Shown here: positions 47,854 to 60,674 of the stretch, piece after piece
Position numbering within the stretch: the stretch's first letter is position 1
Layout: each line of letters starts with the position of its first letter
Source of the DNA: Ziziphus jujuba
Taxonomy: Eukaryota > Streptophyta > Magnoliopsida > Rosales > Rhamnaceae
Direction: 5' to 3'
Length of the DNA stretch: 64,000 bases
Assembly: GCF_031755915.1 (NCBI RefSeq)
Contig: NC_083384.1
Coordinates: 21,884,001 to 21,948,000, forward strand
The notes under the pieces: generated by a model
Told to the model about the DNA's origin: nothing
Databases searched by the model: none
What the model saw: only the letters and a program-made list of their open reading frames with translations
Made by a program: the position numbers and the translations under genes

Positions 47854-48847
47854 TGATACGAACCTAGGATGACCTGCGCCTAAACCCATATTATATTAGC
47901 CCGGATCTAATTATGTTCAAGTTCTAATGGTCACCTTGATCCCTAATCAACCTGTGATTAAAAACCTTGTTATATAATAAAGACGCCACAATAGGTGATG
48001 GAAGGCCTATTGATAAGTCAAACTAAAACACTCATTCACTAATGGTGCCAAGAGAATTCAATGTCACAAATAATTTTCTGTATAAAATTCAAGCTTGATT
48101 TCTCATTGAAAATGAGTCTTTAAATATGCTTTGAATGAACAAAATAAAACCCTAGAAGGATTAGAAAATAATAAAATAATAACTTTCTTAAACTTATTTT
48201 TCCAGCAAATAAATAAATAAAAACGAAAAGTAAAGGTAATTTCCTAAAACAAGAAGTATAAATCAAATTAGGAAACTAGAATACTAGCTTTTTGACTAAG
48301 TTGATTTTGACCAATCTTTAACCAATTTGAGCTCCAAATCAGCTTCTATATGCTTTGTAGGATGCCAAATAAGATTATTATGGAGTCCCACACATTTCCC
48401 TTCCTTGAAGGAAAGAGAAAAATCCAACTCCGCAAAATACAATAAAGCCAGCAAATAATATAGCAAAACTCGGTAATTTTCTCTCTCATGTGCACACCTC
48501 TTAAATGACCAGCAAAGCTTCAATCTTGACCAGCTCCCATGACTTCTTAGTGATATCAAGTGAATTCAAGAAGATTTGAACCCATTTCCCACTGTTCAAA
48601 ATCCATAAATGCACCAAAACTGGTACCCGAGTCCGTATCGACTTTCACCAATTGTATGCTCAAAAAAGGCCTTGCATCTTTGGATATGGACAAGCCCATT
48701 TAAGAATGAATTACCCTCTGGATAAAGGCAGCAAGGTTGTCCTTAAACCTCTTATCTTGAGCCCTAGTGATCAGCCCGGTCTTCATCCGTATCTGATCAG
48801 CATCCCAGCGGATTATCGGTTGTTCGGGTTCGGACGAATTCGCATCA
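47854..48847 (-). mobile_element. Solo Gypsy LTR in gag-protease linker
   Basis: This 994-bp LTR runs from TGATACGAACCTAGG to GAATTCGCATCA. Flanks TTTCA and CTTCA match at four of five bases. Only 52 bases of host lie between it and the previous solo LTR. Confidence 0.87.
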
Positions 48848-49497
48848 CTTCAGCACCATAATTTTTCTAGCTCTGCATTATCCTTTAGCACCATAATTTT
48901 TCTTTTTGGACATTGGTTGGCAATATGTACACGACCATGCGTTTAAAGCACACAATATCACGAGCTTTAGATGGTTTAAGATCATCCTTACCCTTTGATT
49001 TTGGTGCTTGTACAGGTTCAACCTAGTTATCGTTCCTTGGTTGAATGAAACTTTCTTCTTATTGCTTCGGCTTTGATATTGGCTTGAATGCAGGATTGCT
49101 TCTCCAAGTAGTTGAACCAGTCCTCCAACTACTTAAAGCTTCTCTAAGCCGTGTGTTACTACCCCTCATTTTGAGTTGGTGCTCAATTTTGATTGTTACG
49201 TTCAATATCTCTTCCAACTCCACATATTGATGTAGATCCACTTGGTTTGCAATCTATTGGTTAAGCCCTCCAAGAAACCTAGCCATTGCTGCTGCTCGAT
49301 CATCATTCAAATTCAACCTCATCATGATCATCTCCATCTCCTTGTAATAATCCTCTATTGACCTACTTCCTTGAGATAAAGATTGTAACCTCTGATGCAA
49401 CATTCTATTATAATTGGTTGGTATGAATCTTTTCCACATGGTTCCTTTCATTTATCACTAAGTGGTTATTGCCTCGTCACAAACTCTCTTTTGGGTA
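48848..49497 (-). pseudogene. Gypsy gag of element A, C-terminal half
   Basis: Open pieces at 49254-49451 (QRLQSLSQGSRSIEDYYKEM, MARFLGGLNQ) and 49059-49241 (DLHQYVELEEILNVTIKIEH) match Gag of the other copies. A short direct repeat of AGCACCATAATTTTTCT occurs twice at 48852-48902. The N-terminal half is cut off at 49497 by an LTR fragment. Confidence 0.83.
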
Positions 49498-49594
49498 TTT
49501 TGGCTTGAACTCTAATGATTGGCCCGATCTTCATTCATATCGGGTCAACACCTCAGCGGGTTGTCGGTTATGCAGGTTCGGGTGGATTCTGATT
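49498..49594 (-). repeat. Short Gypsy LTR fragment
   Basis: About 97 bases match the internal-side end of a minus-oriented LTR, including CCTCAGCGGGTTGTCGGTTA. Confidence 0.75.
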
Positions 49595-50195
49595 AGAATC
49601 TGTGCCACCATTGGAGGAAATTGGTGATGAAGATGAAGATGATTACAATTATCCAGTTCATGGGGACTTTTCATTAGTTGTTAGGAAAGCTTTAACTTTG
49701 TGTACAAAGATGAGAAGGGAGTGCAACGGGAAAACATCTTTCACACTAGGTGCAAATTCAAGGATAAGGTATGTAGTATGATTATTGATGGTGGAAGTTG
49801 TACTAATGTTATTAGTGTTACTATGGTTGAAAAATAGGGTTTACCCACTATGAAGCATCCAAAACAATATAAGCTATAATGGCTTAACGATTGTGGAGAG
49901 TTGAAGATGAACAAGCAGGTGAAGGTGCATTCTCTATTGGTGATTATGAAGATGAGGTTATTTATGATGTGGTGCTAATGTAAGCTAGTCATTTGCTTAT
50001 GGGACAACCACGTAAATTTAATAGAGATACTAACCATCATGGTCGTACTAACAAGATTGTCTTCAACTTCAAGGGTAAACGAGTGGTGCTTATGCCAATG
50101 ACTCCTAAATAGGTTTTTTTTATGATCAACTGGCTTTTCAAAGGAGGAGAGAAGCTTAGCAACAACAAAATTTAGTTGTGTCCAACAACCATCTG
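49595..50195 (+). pseudogene. Gypsy protease of a different subfamily, plus strand
   Basis: Forward pieces read DYNYPVHGDFSLVVRKAL, CSMIIDGGSCTNVISVTMVE and WLNDCGELKMNKQVKV. The active site is D-G-G rather than the D-N-G or D-S-G of the surrounding copies, and the linker differs too. Stops and frameshifts show it is inactive. Confidence 0.8.
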
Positions 50196-50760
50196 GAGTT
50201 CCCTAATTTGATTTTGGCTTTTTGTTTAGGAAAGTAGCTTTTATTCTGGTTATTTATTTATTTATTTGCTGGACAAAATTAACTTAGGAAAGTTATTATT
50301 TTATTATTTCAATTGTAAATTAATTAATTCCTAATTCAGAATAAGGGAATTAATTAATCAAAATAGGTTTAGGTAAGTATTTGAAATTCGGCCAACACTT
50401 ATCTTCTAATCTAAATGGCCAAATTTTACCTAGTTTATTAAGGTTTATTGTTTTATGACTTTAGTCTATTTAAGGGCTTATTTTAAATGAGAAAATGGCT
50501 TACATATTATACAAAAAATTATTTGTGAGAAAGAATTCTCTTTGTTCTCTCTGAATGCCTAAAACACTATTAGAGAGTGAGTGTCTTAATTTGAGTCATC
50601 AATAGGATATCCATCATCTATTGTGGCATCTTCATCAAATACCAAGGTTTCTAATCATAATTTGATTAGGGGGTAAGGTGACCATTAAAATCTAAACCTA
50701 ATTTTTTATCCGTGCTAATATAATACGGGTTTAGGAGTAAGTTGACCTAGGCTCGTATCA
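50196..50760 (+). repeat. Gypsy LTR fragment, 3' half
   Basis: From the TTCCCTAATTTGATTTTGGC region to GACCTAGGCTCGTATCA it matches the second half of plus-oriented LTRs, including the AATTAATTAATTCC palindrome. Confidence 0.82.
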
Positions 50761-52185
50761 ATGGTTAAATTAGAAACAATATCAATGGAGTAAGAGAGTG
50801 ATGGGACCCCACTGGTGGTGAGATGTTAGAGATGGCATAAAAACATGTACCAAGTTGAAGGTGTTCCATCGAGTATGGCAGGTCCAAGAAAAGGTGGATT
50901 CTGATAGTAAGTGTGAAATTTTGTAAGGCTACCAAAGTAGTTGTTGGTGGGTGCAAGACACTAGCAAGCTATATAATTGGCAATATTTACCTGGTGTTCA
51001 ATCTCACATCATCTAAGTGTAGATATGGTGATGGTTTAAATAAAAAGTAACACTCTTTTAGTTGAGGCTTTTCAAAGCGACAGATGGAATTTTTGAATGA
51101 TCCTAGCTGTAGAAATCTTGACTCATTTAGAATCACCTCCACCAATTTTTATTGCATTTGATGTGCCAAGTAATGTCAGTTTAATTTCAAAGTTACCTAA
51201 TTTATAATGTTTGGAAAATTGTAATCCTATGGAAGAATCTAATTTTGAATGCCTTGTTGATGTCCCAATGCTTAGTAGCATAAATGTATTTATAAGCCAA
51301 TAAATAGACCAAACTTTTCCTTGTGGTTTGAAAGAAAGATATTAGATTTAGATGTCCAAAAAGTAGCTCAAAACATTTTAATAAGAATTTCAAAATTAGA
51401 AAAGTTTTAGTGCAAATAAAACTTCTCAAACTTAGGATTTAAGCCAGGCAAGGTTAATTTTGAGGAAGAATTGAAGTATTTGGCTATTTGATATTGCTTT
51501 TAAATGATGTCTTAGCCTATGGTTTTGAAACAAGTTATGCAGCTAATAACCTGCTTCATCAAAGTTTCAAGACTTTCATACTTTTCTTTAGGATTTTGAT
51601 AACACATAATGAACCAAAATTTTATTCATACATTTCTTAACATGTTCAATAAAAAAACAATGTGAAAACATGGTAAAAACGTTCACAACAAAGGATAAAC
51701 AAGTGCTTCACTTTGAAGCAATTGGTGGTGTGAATGCAAGGTCACTATGGTGGTGCAAGGACTCCTTGTCACTTGCCTCTTTCTCATAGTGTTCCTCAAG
51801 GTGAAGTAGTCTCTTCATGGCTTCACATATGTCACTTCCTTCATTAGTTGAACATTAGGCCGAATCCGAGCTTGCCATGTCAGTTTGAATTGCCAAGTAC
51901 GTTAAGCTTCTCAATCTCCTTAAATGACTCCCTTAATCTAATACATAAAATTGATTTTGAACTTAAATTACAAGCCATTTGATGTTCTTGAACTCATACT
52001 TAAAGGCCATAATAAAGATAGTTTATAACAAAGTTAAAACAAGCATGAAAACAAGGGAAACAAATCTTTCAGCTTTGCATAGTACAACCTCGAGTTCTCT
52101 CCAAAAGAATGCTAACATTGCCATAGTCTTTAACAATCATATTTTGCAATGCTAGGTATTATATTTAACGTAGTTCTAAGCTGTT
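50761..52185. other. Unassigned sequence with one coding-like patch
   Basis: I do not recognise an element or gene. On the minus strand, 51722-51858 contains a short open stretch with MKRLLHLEEHYEKEAS and an end SDLAFTPPIASK, which looks more protein-like than its surroundings. It might be a gene or transposon fragment. Confidence 0.35.
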
Positions 52186-54766
52186 GAGGCTAAAATGTAT
52201 TATGCCTTGGTTGCAGATTGAGTTATTGATCCTTACTTGTTGGAGTTCCATGAAAATGGTTTTGGATCAAACATGAACACGTATTCATAGGTGTTTTTCA
52301 TGTCTTCAAAGTTGCTTGCCTAGTCATTGTCATAATATCCAACCAAAATGCACTCATTTCCACACTTGTACTAAACACCATTGCCAGTCATGCAATTAAC
52401 ATTCCTTAATACTCTTCTAGCTATTTGTTTATAGTTTTGTGATGGTGGACTCATGAATTTGGGCAGTATGCATGTAGCAAACATAATATTAGATCTTAAT
52501 GAATACAACTATACTAAGCTACCAATCAAACTGCTATAAACCAAACCATCTGAGATGAACCTAGGACGACCTGCTCCTAAACCCGTATTATATTAGCCCG
52601 ATCTCAATTAAGTTCAAGTTCTAATGGAATGGACCTGAACCCCTAACCAACCTATGGTTAGAAACCTTGGTATAATGTAGACGCCACAATAGGGGATGGA
52701 AAACCTATTGATAAGTCAAGCTAAAACAACCAATTCTCTAATAGTGTATTAGGTGTTCTCAAAGAACAAAGAGATAATTAATCTCACAAGTATTTTCTTA
52801 ATCAAATCAAAGTTGTATTCTTATTTAAAAATAAGCCTTTAAATAGGCTTTGAAAGAAACAAAATAAACCCTAAAAGCCCTAAAAAAAAACTGGCCACAC
52901 AATGAAGAGTTCTATGGTGGCTGAAATTCTCACTCCTTTCCTAATCTAATTTGGATTAATTAATTCCTTTATTTTGAATTAGGAATAAAATAATAACTTT
53001 CCTAAACTTATTGTTCCAGAAAAATAAATAAATAAAAACTAAAAAGTAATGGTAATTTCCTAAAACAAAAGGTAGAATCAAATTAGGAAACTATAATACT
53101 AGCTTTTTGACTAAGTTGACTTTGACCAATCTTTGACCAAATTGAGCTCCAAATCAGCTTCAATATGCTTTTTAGGATGCAAAATAAGCTGAATATGAAG
53201 TCCCACACGTTGCCCATGCTTGGAAGAGGAAGAAAAAGCCAACTCAGCAAAATACAGTAAAGCCAGCACAAAATACAGTAAAAAACAAGCCAAATTTGAA
53301 GCTGTCCGTACAACCCCTTTTTGAATGCCTTTGAAGCTGCCTTGACTTGATTCCATATCCTCTTAGACATATGTATTGAATCCATAAAGAGTTGGAACCA
53401 TTTCATGCTGCCTGTTGTCCATGTTTGCACCAAAATTGCTGCCCGGGTCCGTATCGGCTTCCACCACTTTGATGCTTAGAATAGGCTTTGTATCTTCAAG
53501 TATGGACAAGCTTTGTTGAGATTGATTACCCCTTGTATAAATAATCCCAGTTTGTCCTTAAATCTCTTAATTTGAGCTCTTCTGATTGGCCTAGTCTTCA
53601 TCTGTGTCGGGTTAGCACCCCAGCGGGTTATCGGTTGAGCAGCCTCGGGCGAAATCACATCACCATCTATCTGGAAAGCCATCATAGAGTTCAAACTTCT
53701 CACTTTGTATCATTGGTGTGTCAATATATTTTCCATTATGCAATTGAACCCCATGGAAATGCTCTTTAATGAAATTTTAGCTTTAGCTAGTCGTGACCAA
53801 GAAACCATCGGTTTCACTTGGTGGGTGAGAAATGCCTAACTTATCATGTAACTCATGTCGGATTAATTGTATTCTGGGCAGGAACAATGAACCTATTTGA
53901 AGTGGCTTATTTTGTACTAGAGAAGCCGATGTATGAACAAGGATTTATTTTACTTATCTTTGCTTGATCCTCATATCAAGAAAGTAATGCATCAATCACG
54001 GATTAGACATGTCAAATGTGTGCTTCACATTCACTTTAAACATTTGTATGACTTAATGATCACAATCTGTTATAAGCAAATTGTCAACATATAAGGAGGT
54101 TACCATCTTATTTCTAACAATACCTTCATTTATCGAAAACCCATCAATTCTATTTTACCATGCTCTCGGTTCTTGTTTTAGGCCATATAGAGCTTTATAC
54201 AATTTATAGACTTTATCCTCCTCTTTTTCCTTGACAAAGCCCTTATATTGTTCTACATACACCTTCTCTTACAAGATACCATCTAGGAAGGAAGATTCAA
54301 CATCCAAATGGTACATCTTCCTTGAATTGCTTACAACAATAACTAGGATAAGTCTTAGTGTTTCATGTCTAGCCACGGATGCAAATGCTTCACTATAGTC
54401 AATTTTATATTGTTGAACAAAGCCTTTAATAACAAGCCATGCCTTATGCTTATTCGAGGTTACATCAAGGTTTAACATGATTCTAAACACCCATTTGATT
54501 CCAATAATATGTTCATCTCTCAATCGTGGTACTAAACTTCAAGTGTTATTCTTTTTAATCATACTGATCTCTTTCTTCATTGCATCTTACCATGCTTAAA
54601 CTTGTACAGCCTCATTGAATGTTATAGGATCATGAACTATCACGCTTTCAGTCTCATTTAACTTTTTAAGTGACCTTGTACATATTTTATTGACATAATG
54701 TTCATAAGCTAAACGATTATCATTATCTTCTATTTTCATGTCAAAGTCATAGTATTGTTATGAGGT
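52186..54766 (-). pseudogene. Copia pol remnant (RT and RNase H), split by a solo LTR
   Basis: On the minus strand 54269-54523 reads IIGIKWVFRIMLNLD, DYSEAFASVARHETLRLIL and YHLDVESSFLDGIL. Further down are LYGLKQEPRAW and the active site as YVDN instead of YVDD. After the inserted LTR (52551-53662), 52186-52550 gives LVYSSLIGSLV, a degraded RNase H with GYYDND, and KPFSWNSNK. Many stops are present. It is unrelated to the other two Copia families at sequence level as far as I can see. Confidence 0.85.
52551..53662 (-). mobile_element. Solo Gypsy LTR in Copia RT, TSD CCATC
   Basis: The 1112-bp LTR, TGAGATGAACCTAGGACG to GAAATCACATCA, is flanked by CCATC at 52546-52550 and 53663-53667. In minus-strand sense its start encodes PIRRAQIKRFKDKLGLFIQ, like the copy at 29517. 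Confidence 0.92.
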
Positions 54767-55896
54767 TGATACAAGCTTATGTCGATTTGCTCCTAAACCC
54801 TTATTAAATTAGTCTGGATTGAATTTAAGTTCAGATTCTAATAATTTTGACCCCTAATCAACTTGTGATTAGACACATTGGTATATCAAAGAATCCATAA
54901 TAGGTTATCAAATGTCCTATTGATAAGTCAAGCTACAACACTAGTTCTCTAATGGAGTTCTATGTGTTCTAAGAAAACAAAGAAAAATCTCTCTCACAAG
55001 TAATTTTCTATATGAATATGCTTTGTATATTATTGAGAAAATAAAACTTTAAATAGTTTGGAGATACAAAATAAAACCCTAAAGCAGTTACGTTAAATTC
55101 GGCCAACATAGCTAAAGAAAAGGTATTTGCCGAATTTCCAAGTCTTTTTCCGAAACTAATTTTGTATTAATTAATTCCTTTAATTTGAAAAGGGAATTAA
55201 TTAATCTAAAATCAAAATATTAAAATATAAACCTTCCTAAATAAATTTTTCCAGCAAATAATTAAATAAAAATCAAAACAAAAAACTATTTCCCAAAATA
55301 AAAATCAAATTTCAAATTTGAAAAGTATTTGACCAGCTTTCCAATAAGTCGTCTTTGTCCAATCACCAGCTAGTTTAGGCTCCAAATCATTCCAATATAC
55401 CATGTAGGATACCTAGTAGGATCAAAACTGGTCCCCCACACATTTCCACTGATTGAAATAGTCAAAACTTGCTTGGAATGCCAATAAACTCCTTCCTAGC
55501 TCCACAAACAAGCTAATTCGGCCATGTTGAAACACGTGCGCCCTTGAACATGCTTGAACTCCCTTGCCTCTATCTTGACATGAGTTTATGACTTCTTAGG
55601 AAGCTCAAGCATGTTCATAAACTTACAAATTTGTCCCTTGCTGCCCGAAGTACTTAAATGCACCAAAACAGCTTCCCAGGTCCATTTTTACCTTCAAAAC
55701 TTGTATGCTCATAATGGGCTTAAAATCTTATGATATTAATACATCTTCTTGAGTTTTAATCGCTCTTTGTATGAAGCTAACAAGATTTTCTTTAAACTTC
55801 CTAGCTTGTGCCCTTGTAATTGGCCTGGTATACAGTTGCATAGGTTCAGCACCCTAGCATGTAGTTGTTTGTGTGAGTATGGATGGGTTCTTATCA
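54767..55896 (-). repeat. 3' LTR of Gypsy element G
   Basis: The LTR is 1130 bp, from TGATACAAGCTTATG to GTTCTTATCA on the plus strand, followed by the polypurine tract complement TTCCTCTCCTTTTG. In minus-strand sense it continues the integrase frame with RPITRAQARKFKENLVSFIQ. Confidence 0.86.
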
Positions 55897-56980
55897 TTCC
55901 TCTCCTTTTGAAAGTGAATTGCGCTCAAATGGAAGTCATCACCTATAGAAAAAGGAGCTAAATCAGCAACATTAAAGGTAGCACTCACATTATACTCATC
56001 GGGAAAATCAAGGTTGTAGGTGTTTTAATTGACCCTAACCAAAACTTGAAAAGGTCCATTTACTCGAGGCATAAACTTTGACTTGTTTTGTTCAGGAAGC
56101 CTTTCTTTTTTCAAGTGCAACTAAATCCAATCTTCTGGTTCAAACACTACCTTAATTTGACCTTGGTTAGCAACTTTAGCATATTGTTCAATCCTCTTTT
56201 CAATGTTTGCTCTATCTTTTCATGAATCTGCTTAACAAACTCAACTTTGTTTACCATCTAGATTACCACGTTTACTTAAAAGAAAATATGTTAAATCTAA
56301 TGGAGTTAAAGGATTAAAACCATAAGCAATTTTAAATGGTGAATATTTAGTAGTAGAATATATGGTTATATTATTAGCAAATTCAATATATGGCAAGCAT
56401 TAGTCCTAAGTTCTCAAATTTCTATTAATTAATGCTCTCAACAATGTAGACAAAGTTCTATTCATTACTTCAGTTTGCCCATCAGTTTATGGATGACATG
56501 TACTATAAAATAAAAGTTTAGGTCTTAACTTAGCCCACAATGTTTTCCAAAAATAAGTTAAGAACTTAGCATCCCTATTTGAAACAATTGGCCTACACAT
56601 ACCATAAAGTCTCACCACTTCCCTAAAGAACAAATTAGCTACATACGATGCATCGTCAATTTTATTACATGCAATGAAATATGCCATCTTAGAAAATCTA
56701 TCAACAACCATAACAATTGAATTCTTACCTGTCCTAAACCTAGGTAACCCAAGTATAAAATCCATAGGTAAACCAACCCATGGATGAGAATGAATAGCTA
56801 ATGGCATGTAAAAGTCGTGCAGCTTTAACTTTGGTTTGACTACCTACGATTTATGCACTTCTCACACACCTTCTCCACATCTCTCCTCATGTTGACCAAT
56901 AAAAATGTTCGTGTAGAATAGATAAAGTCTTCACTACACCGAAGTATCCCATTAAGCCCAAACCATTACCTTCCCTCATA
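55897..56980 (-). pseudogene. Gypsy integrase of element G
   Basis: The core at 56487-56807 reads [40 protein letters not shown] and [16 protein letters not shown]; the conserved second Asp (normally SDRD) is Asn. Farther left come NRTLSTLLRALINRNLR and a frameshifted C-terminal part that ends at the polypurine tract and runs on into the LTR. Confidence 0.87.
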
Positions 56981-57600
56981 AGTAACTCCCTTATGCTACA
57001 ACAAGGTACACAAGTTGACTTTTTCGAAACAAATACCCCTCAAATATATAGAATTTACCATATCCATGTTTAGCACAATTTCTATATATCTCACCAAAGT
57101 GACTATCATGCTCATAAATTTCTTTTACTTGTTCAAAACTAAGCAACCTAGCATCTAACGTTGAAAACAATACATACCTTCGAGATAAAGCATCGACTAC
57201 CACATTTTCTTTACCTTTCTTGTAGCGGATGACATAAGGAAAAGTCTCAGTGAATTCAACCCACCTTCTACACCATCGGTTAAGCTTTTCTTGGCCTTTG
57301 AAATGCTTCAAAGATTCATGATCCGTATGAATCACAAATTCCATCTGTATCAAATAATGCTGCCATGTCTACAAAGCTTGAACTAAAGTATATATCGCTT
57401 TGTCATAGGTTGGATACTTCAATGTCGCCCCATTCAACTTCTTACTAAAGTATGCTATAGGTCTTCCTACTTCCATCAATACAACTCCAATACCTATAAC
57501 TAAAGCATCACATTCAATTTCAAAAGTCTTAGAAGATTTGGTCAAACCAATGAAGGAGCATTAGTTAATTTTTCTTTCAACAAGTTAAAAGACTTCTCTT
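56981..57600 (-). pseudogene. Gypsy RNase H of element G
   Basis: The open stretch 56991-57353 contains [37 protein letters not shown] and FGEIYRNCAKHGYGKFYI. The earlier RNase H part (57354-57600) is frameshifted but shows the [11 protein letters not shown] and [14 protein letters not shown] blocks. Confidence 0.87.
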
Positions 57601-58640
57601 ATGCTTCTCCCCATTATAATCCCATGCTCTTCTTGACTATTTTGGTTAATGGTGCTGTAATTGTACCAAAATCCTTGACAAATCTCTTGTAAAATCTATG
57701 CAAACCATGAAAATTTCTTACCTAGATGATAGTAGTAGGTTTCAGCCACTCTTGGATTGCTTTGACCTTGGATTGGTTAACTTTAATTCCTACTGCACTC
57801 ATAACAAATCTTAGAAATTCTAGCTCATCTTGATAAAAATCACACTTTTTGAAATTAGCATACAATCTTTCCTTCCTAAGTACCTCTAAAACTAACCTAA
57901 GGTGTTCTACATGCTAATCTAAATTCCTACTATATACAAAAATATGATCCAAATAAACAACAATAACTTTCCCAATGAATGGATGTATGACATGGTTCAT
58001 TAGTCTCATCAAAGAGCTAGGTGCATTAGTTAATCCAAAATGCATTACTAAACCACTCATACAAGACAAAATACAATAACTTTCCCAATGAATGGATGTA
58101 TGACATGGTTCATTAGTCTCATCAAAGAGCTAGGTGCATTAGTTAATCCAAAATGCATTACTAAACCACTCATACAAAACATATTTTGTCTTACATTAAT
58201 GCATTCCTAAACCACTCATACAAACCATATTTTGTCTTAAATACAATTCTCCATTCATCTCCCTCTTTAATTATTATTTGATGATACCCACTCCTAAGGT
58301 CAATTTTTGAAAACATGCATGCACCATATATTTCATCAAGCATATCATTTAAACTAGAAATAGGATGCCTATACTTGACAGTTGTGTTGTTAATAACCCT
58401 ACAATCTACACACATTCTCCAAGATCCATCTTTCCTAGATACTAACAACATAGGTACAGCACATGGACTCATGCTTTCTCTAATGTAATCTTTTTCAAGC
58501 AACTCACTTACCTGGCATTGAAGTTCCTTTATTTCCTCAGGGTTACTTCTATATGCAGACCTATTAGGAATTGCGGCTCTGAGAATGAAATATATTTCAT
58601 GTTTAATCCCTCAAATAGGTGGTAAACCACTCGGGATCTC
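57601..58640 (-). pseudogene. Gypsy reverse transcriptase of element G, duplicated palm
   Basis: The 5' part at 58191-58502 has GYHQIIIKEGDEW, DGSWRMCVDCRVINN and [10 protein letters not shown]. The catalytic YFDD reads YLDH near 57945, which would abolish polymerase activity. A perfect or near-perfect 113-bp tandem duplication (57960-58185) lies just upstream of it in coding order. Confidence 0.87.
57960..58185. repeat. 2 x 113 bp tandem duplication in RT
   Basis: The unit beginning ACAATAACTTTCCCAATG repeats directly at 58073. A third partial copy of its end (CTAAACCACTCATACAAACC) appears at about 58210. Confidence 0.9.
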
Positions 58641-59400
58641 CTCCGGAAAGACATCATCAAACTCCTGCAAAAGAGAAGATATAGAACTCAGCAATACAAG
58701 CTTTTCAGGGTCAGCTAGATGATTTGAATAAGCATTTTTGTACAGCATGATTGGCATTGGTTTCTTACTTAAAAATGCCCTTTTAATCACACCTTGGCAA
58801 AGATAATTTTTTATTTCTTTTCCCCCTTTTTCTTCTCACTTTCAGATTTAGAACACTTACATTGGTGATTGTACTCGGCTTTGCCTTCTTGTATGCTTGT
58901 TGAAGCCTTGGGGTGCATAATAGAATTCTCATTTTACTATTTGGCCTCCCTTCTTTGTTGCATTTGCATTTGATCTCTAAATTCCTCTCTTGGTGTCAAC
59001 GGCTCAAACTTAATCTTTTTACCTTTAAAATGGAGCACAATAGAATTTTCTCTACCATAATGCATAGTATTCTTATTAAATTACCATGACCTCCCTAATA
59101 AAATATGTCCTGCACGCATAGGTACAATATTAGACAAAACTTCATCCATGTAATTAGCAATACTAAACTTTACCTTGACTTGTTTGTTTACCTTCATCTT
59201 TTCACTATCATTAAGCCATTGAAGTCTATATTGTTCAGGGTGTTTGATTATTGTTAAACTTAATTTCTCCACCATAACAGTACTAATAACATTGGTACAA
59301 CTTCCACTATTTATAATCATACTACAAATGTTACCTTGATTGTCACATCGGGTATGGAAGATGTTTTCCCTTTGCACTTAATCTTCTTCTTTATACACAG
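58641..59400 (-). pseudogene. Gypsy protease and linker of element G
   Basis: The 98-codon open stretch 59081-59377 reads MQRENIFHTRCDNQGNICSM, IINSGSCTNVISTVMVEKL, EQYRLQWLND and NIVPMRAGHILLGRSW. The catalytic Asp is replaced by Asn (I-N-S-G). The lysine-rich linker and pre-RT segment follow to 58641 with breaks. Confidence 0.87.
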
Positions 59401-60674
59401 TCAACTCCCTTTGTGGCACCAAACTCAATTACTCCTATAAACTTTTTAAGTCACATGTTCATCTTATTCTTCATCTTTGGATTCTCTTTCATCATGCTCC
59501 ATTTATGCTTTAGCTTTATCACTATCAGATTCCAACTTTCCATTATCATTTAGCACCATAATTCTTTTATTTGGACATTGGTTAGCGATATCTCCTTGGC
59601 CCTAACACTTAAAACACATAATATCACGAGTTCTAGGTGTTTAAGATCAGTGTTACCTTCAGATTTTTGTGCTTGTATAGATTCGGTCTTTATGTCCCTC
59701 CTTGGCTGATTGGATCTTCCTTATTCTAACTTCGGTTTTATCCTTGGTTCGAATGTTGGATTGCTTCTCCAATTTGTTGAACTTGTCTTCTAACTATTTG
59801 AAACTCCTCTAAGCCGTGTGTTACCACCCATCCCTTTAAATTGGGTCTTAACTTTGATGTCAACATGCAACATCTCTTTCAATTACACATATTATTGTAG
59901 TTCCACTTAGGTGACAATCTCTCGGTTTAATCCAAGAAACATAGCCATTGTTGCCTCACGGTCTTCATTCATGGCCAATCTCATCATAAGTATCTCCATC
60001 TTCTTCTAGTAGTCCTCCACCAACCTGATTCCTTGAGATAAAGATTGTAAGCTTTGATGCAACATCTTATCATAATGGCTTGGTACAAACCTCTTCCTCA
60101 TGGTTCCTTTCATTTGTCTCTAAGTGGTTATTTACTCATCACCAACTCTCCTTTGGGTACTTTGCTCATTAGTCCACCATTGTAATTGATAATGTCCAAA
60201 TTCTAAAGTGGATAACTTAACCTTTTTAGTCTCTGAATAGTTATGATAATCAAATATTATCTCCATCTGTTCTTCCCATTCCAATTAAGCTTCTAGATCA
60301 CTCTTTCCCAAAAACAGTGGTATGTTGGCCTTAATATTTCCGAGATCATCATCTTTTTCTTGGATTTGTCTATCACGAGTTTGCCTTCCCTTGAGTGAAA
60401 ATATATCTTCACGCTCCTCTTTAAAATTGTCTCCAAAGTTTACTACTTCAAATTCCTCCTTAAAAGCTCTCTACCTTGACCATTTCCTCCTTATGGTTCC
60501 ATCCTAGGGTTCGCTCTTCCTTGTGAATTCTTAAACATGTCCAACCTTTGATCAAATTGATCAAATCGAGCATTCATCCTTTGCAATTTTTCCATCACCG
60601 CTTGCATGTCAATAGGATTCCTTTCGAAGTTCTCTTATTGAGTCACCTCCTTTTCTTATTCTTGAATCTGTCAT
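59401..60674 (-). pseudogene. Gypsy gag of element G
   Basis: The start ATG is the complement of 60672-60674 and is followed by a basic N-terminus like those at 30843 and 34434. Degraded middle and C-terminal Gag blocks run from about 60400 to 59650, including the QSLSQGIRLVEDY-like and C-terminal knuckle-like parts. Stops are frequent. Confidence 0.82.
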
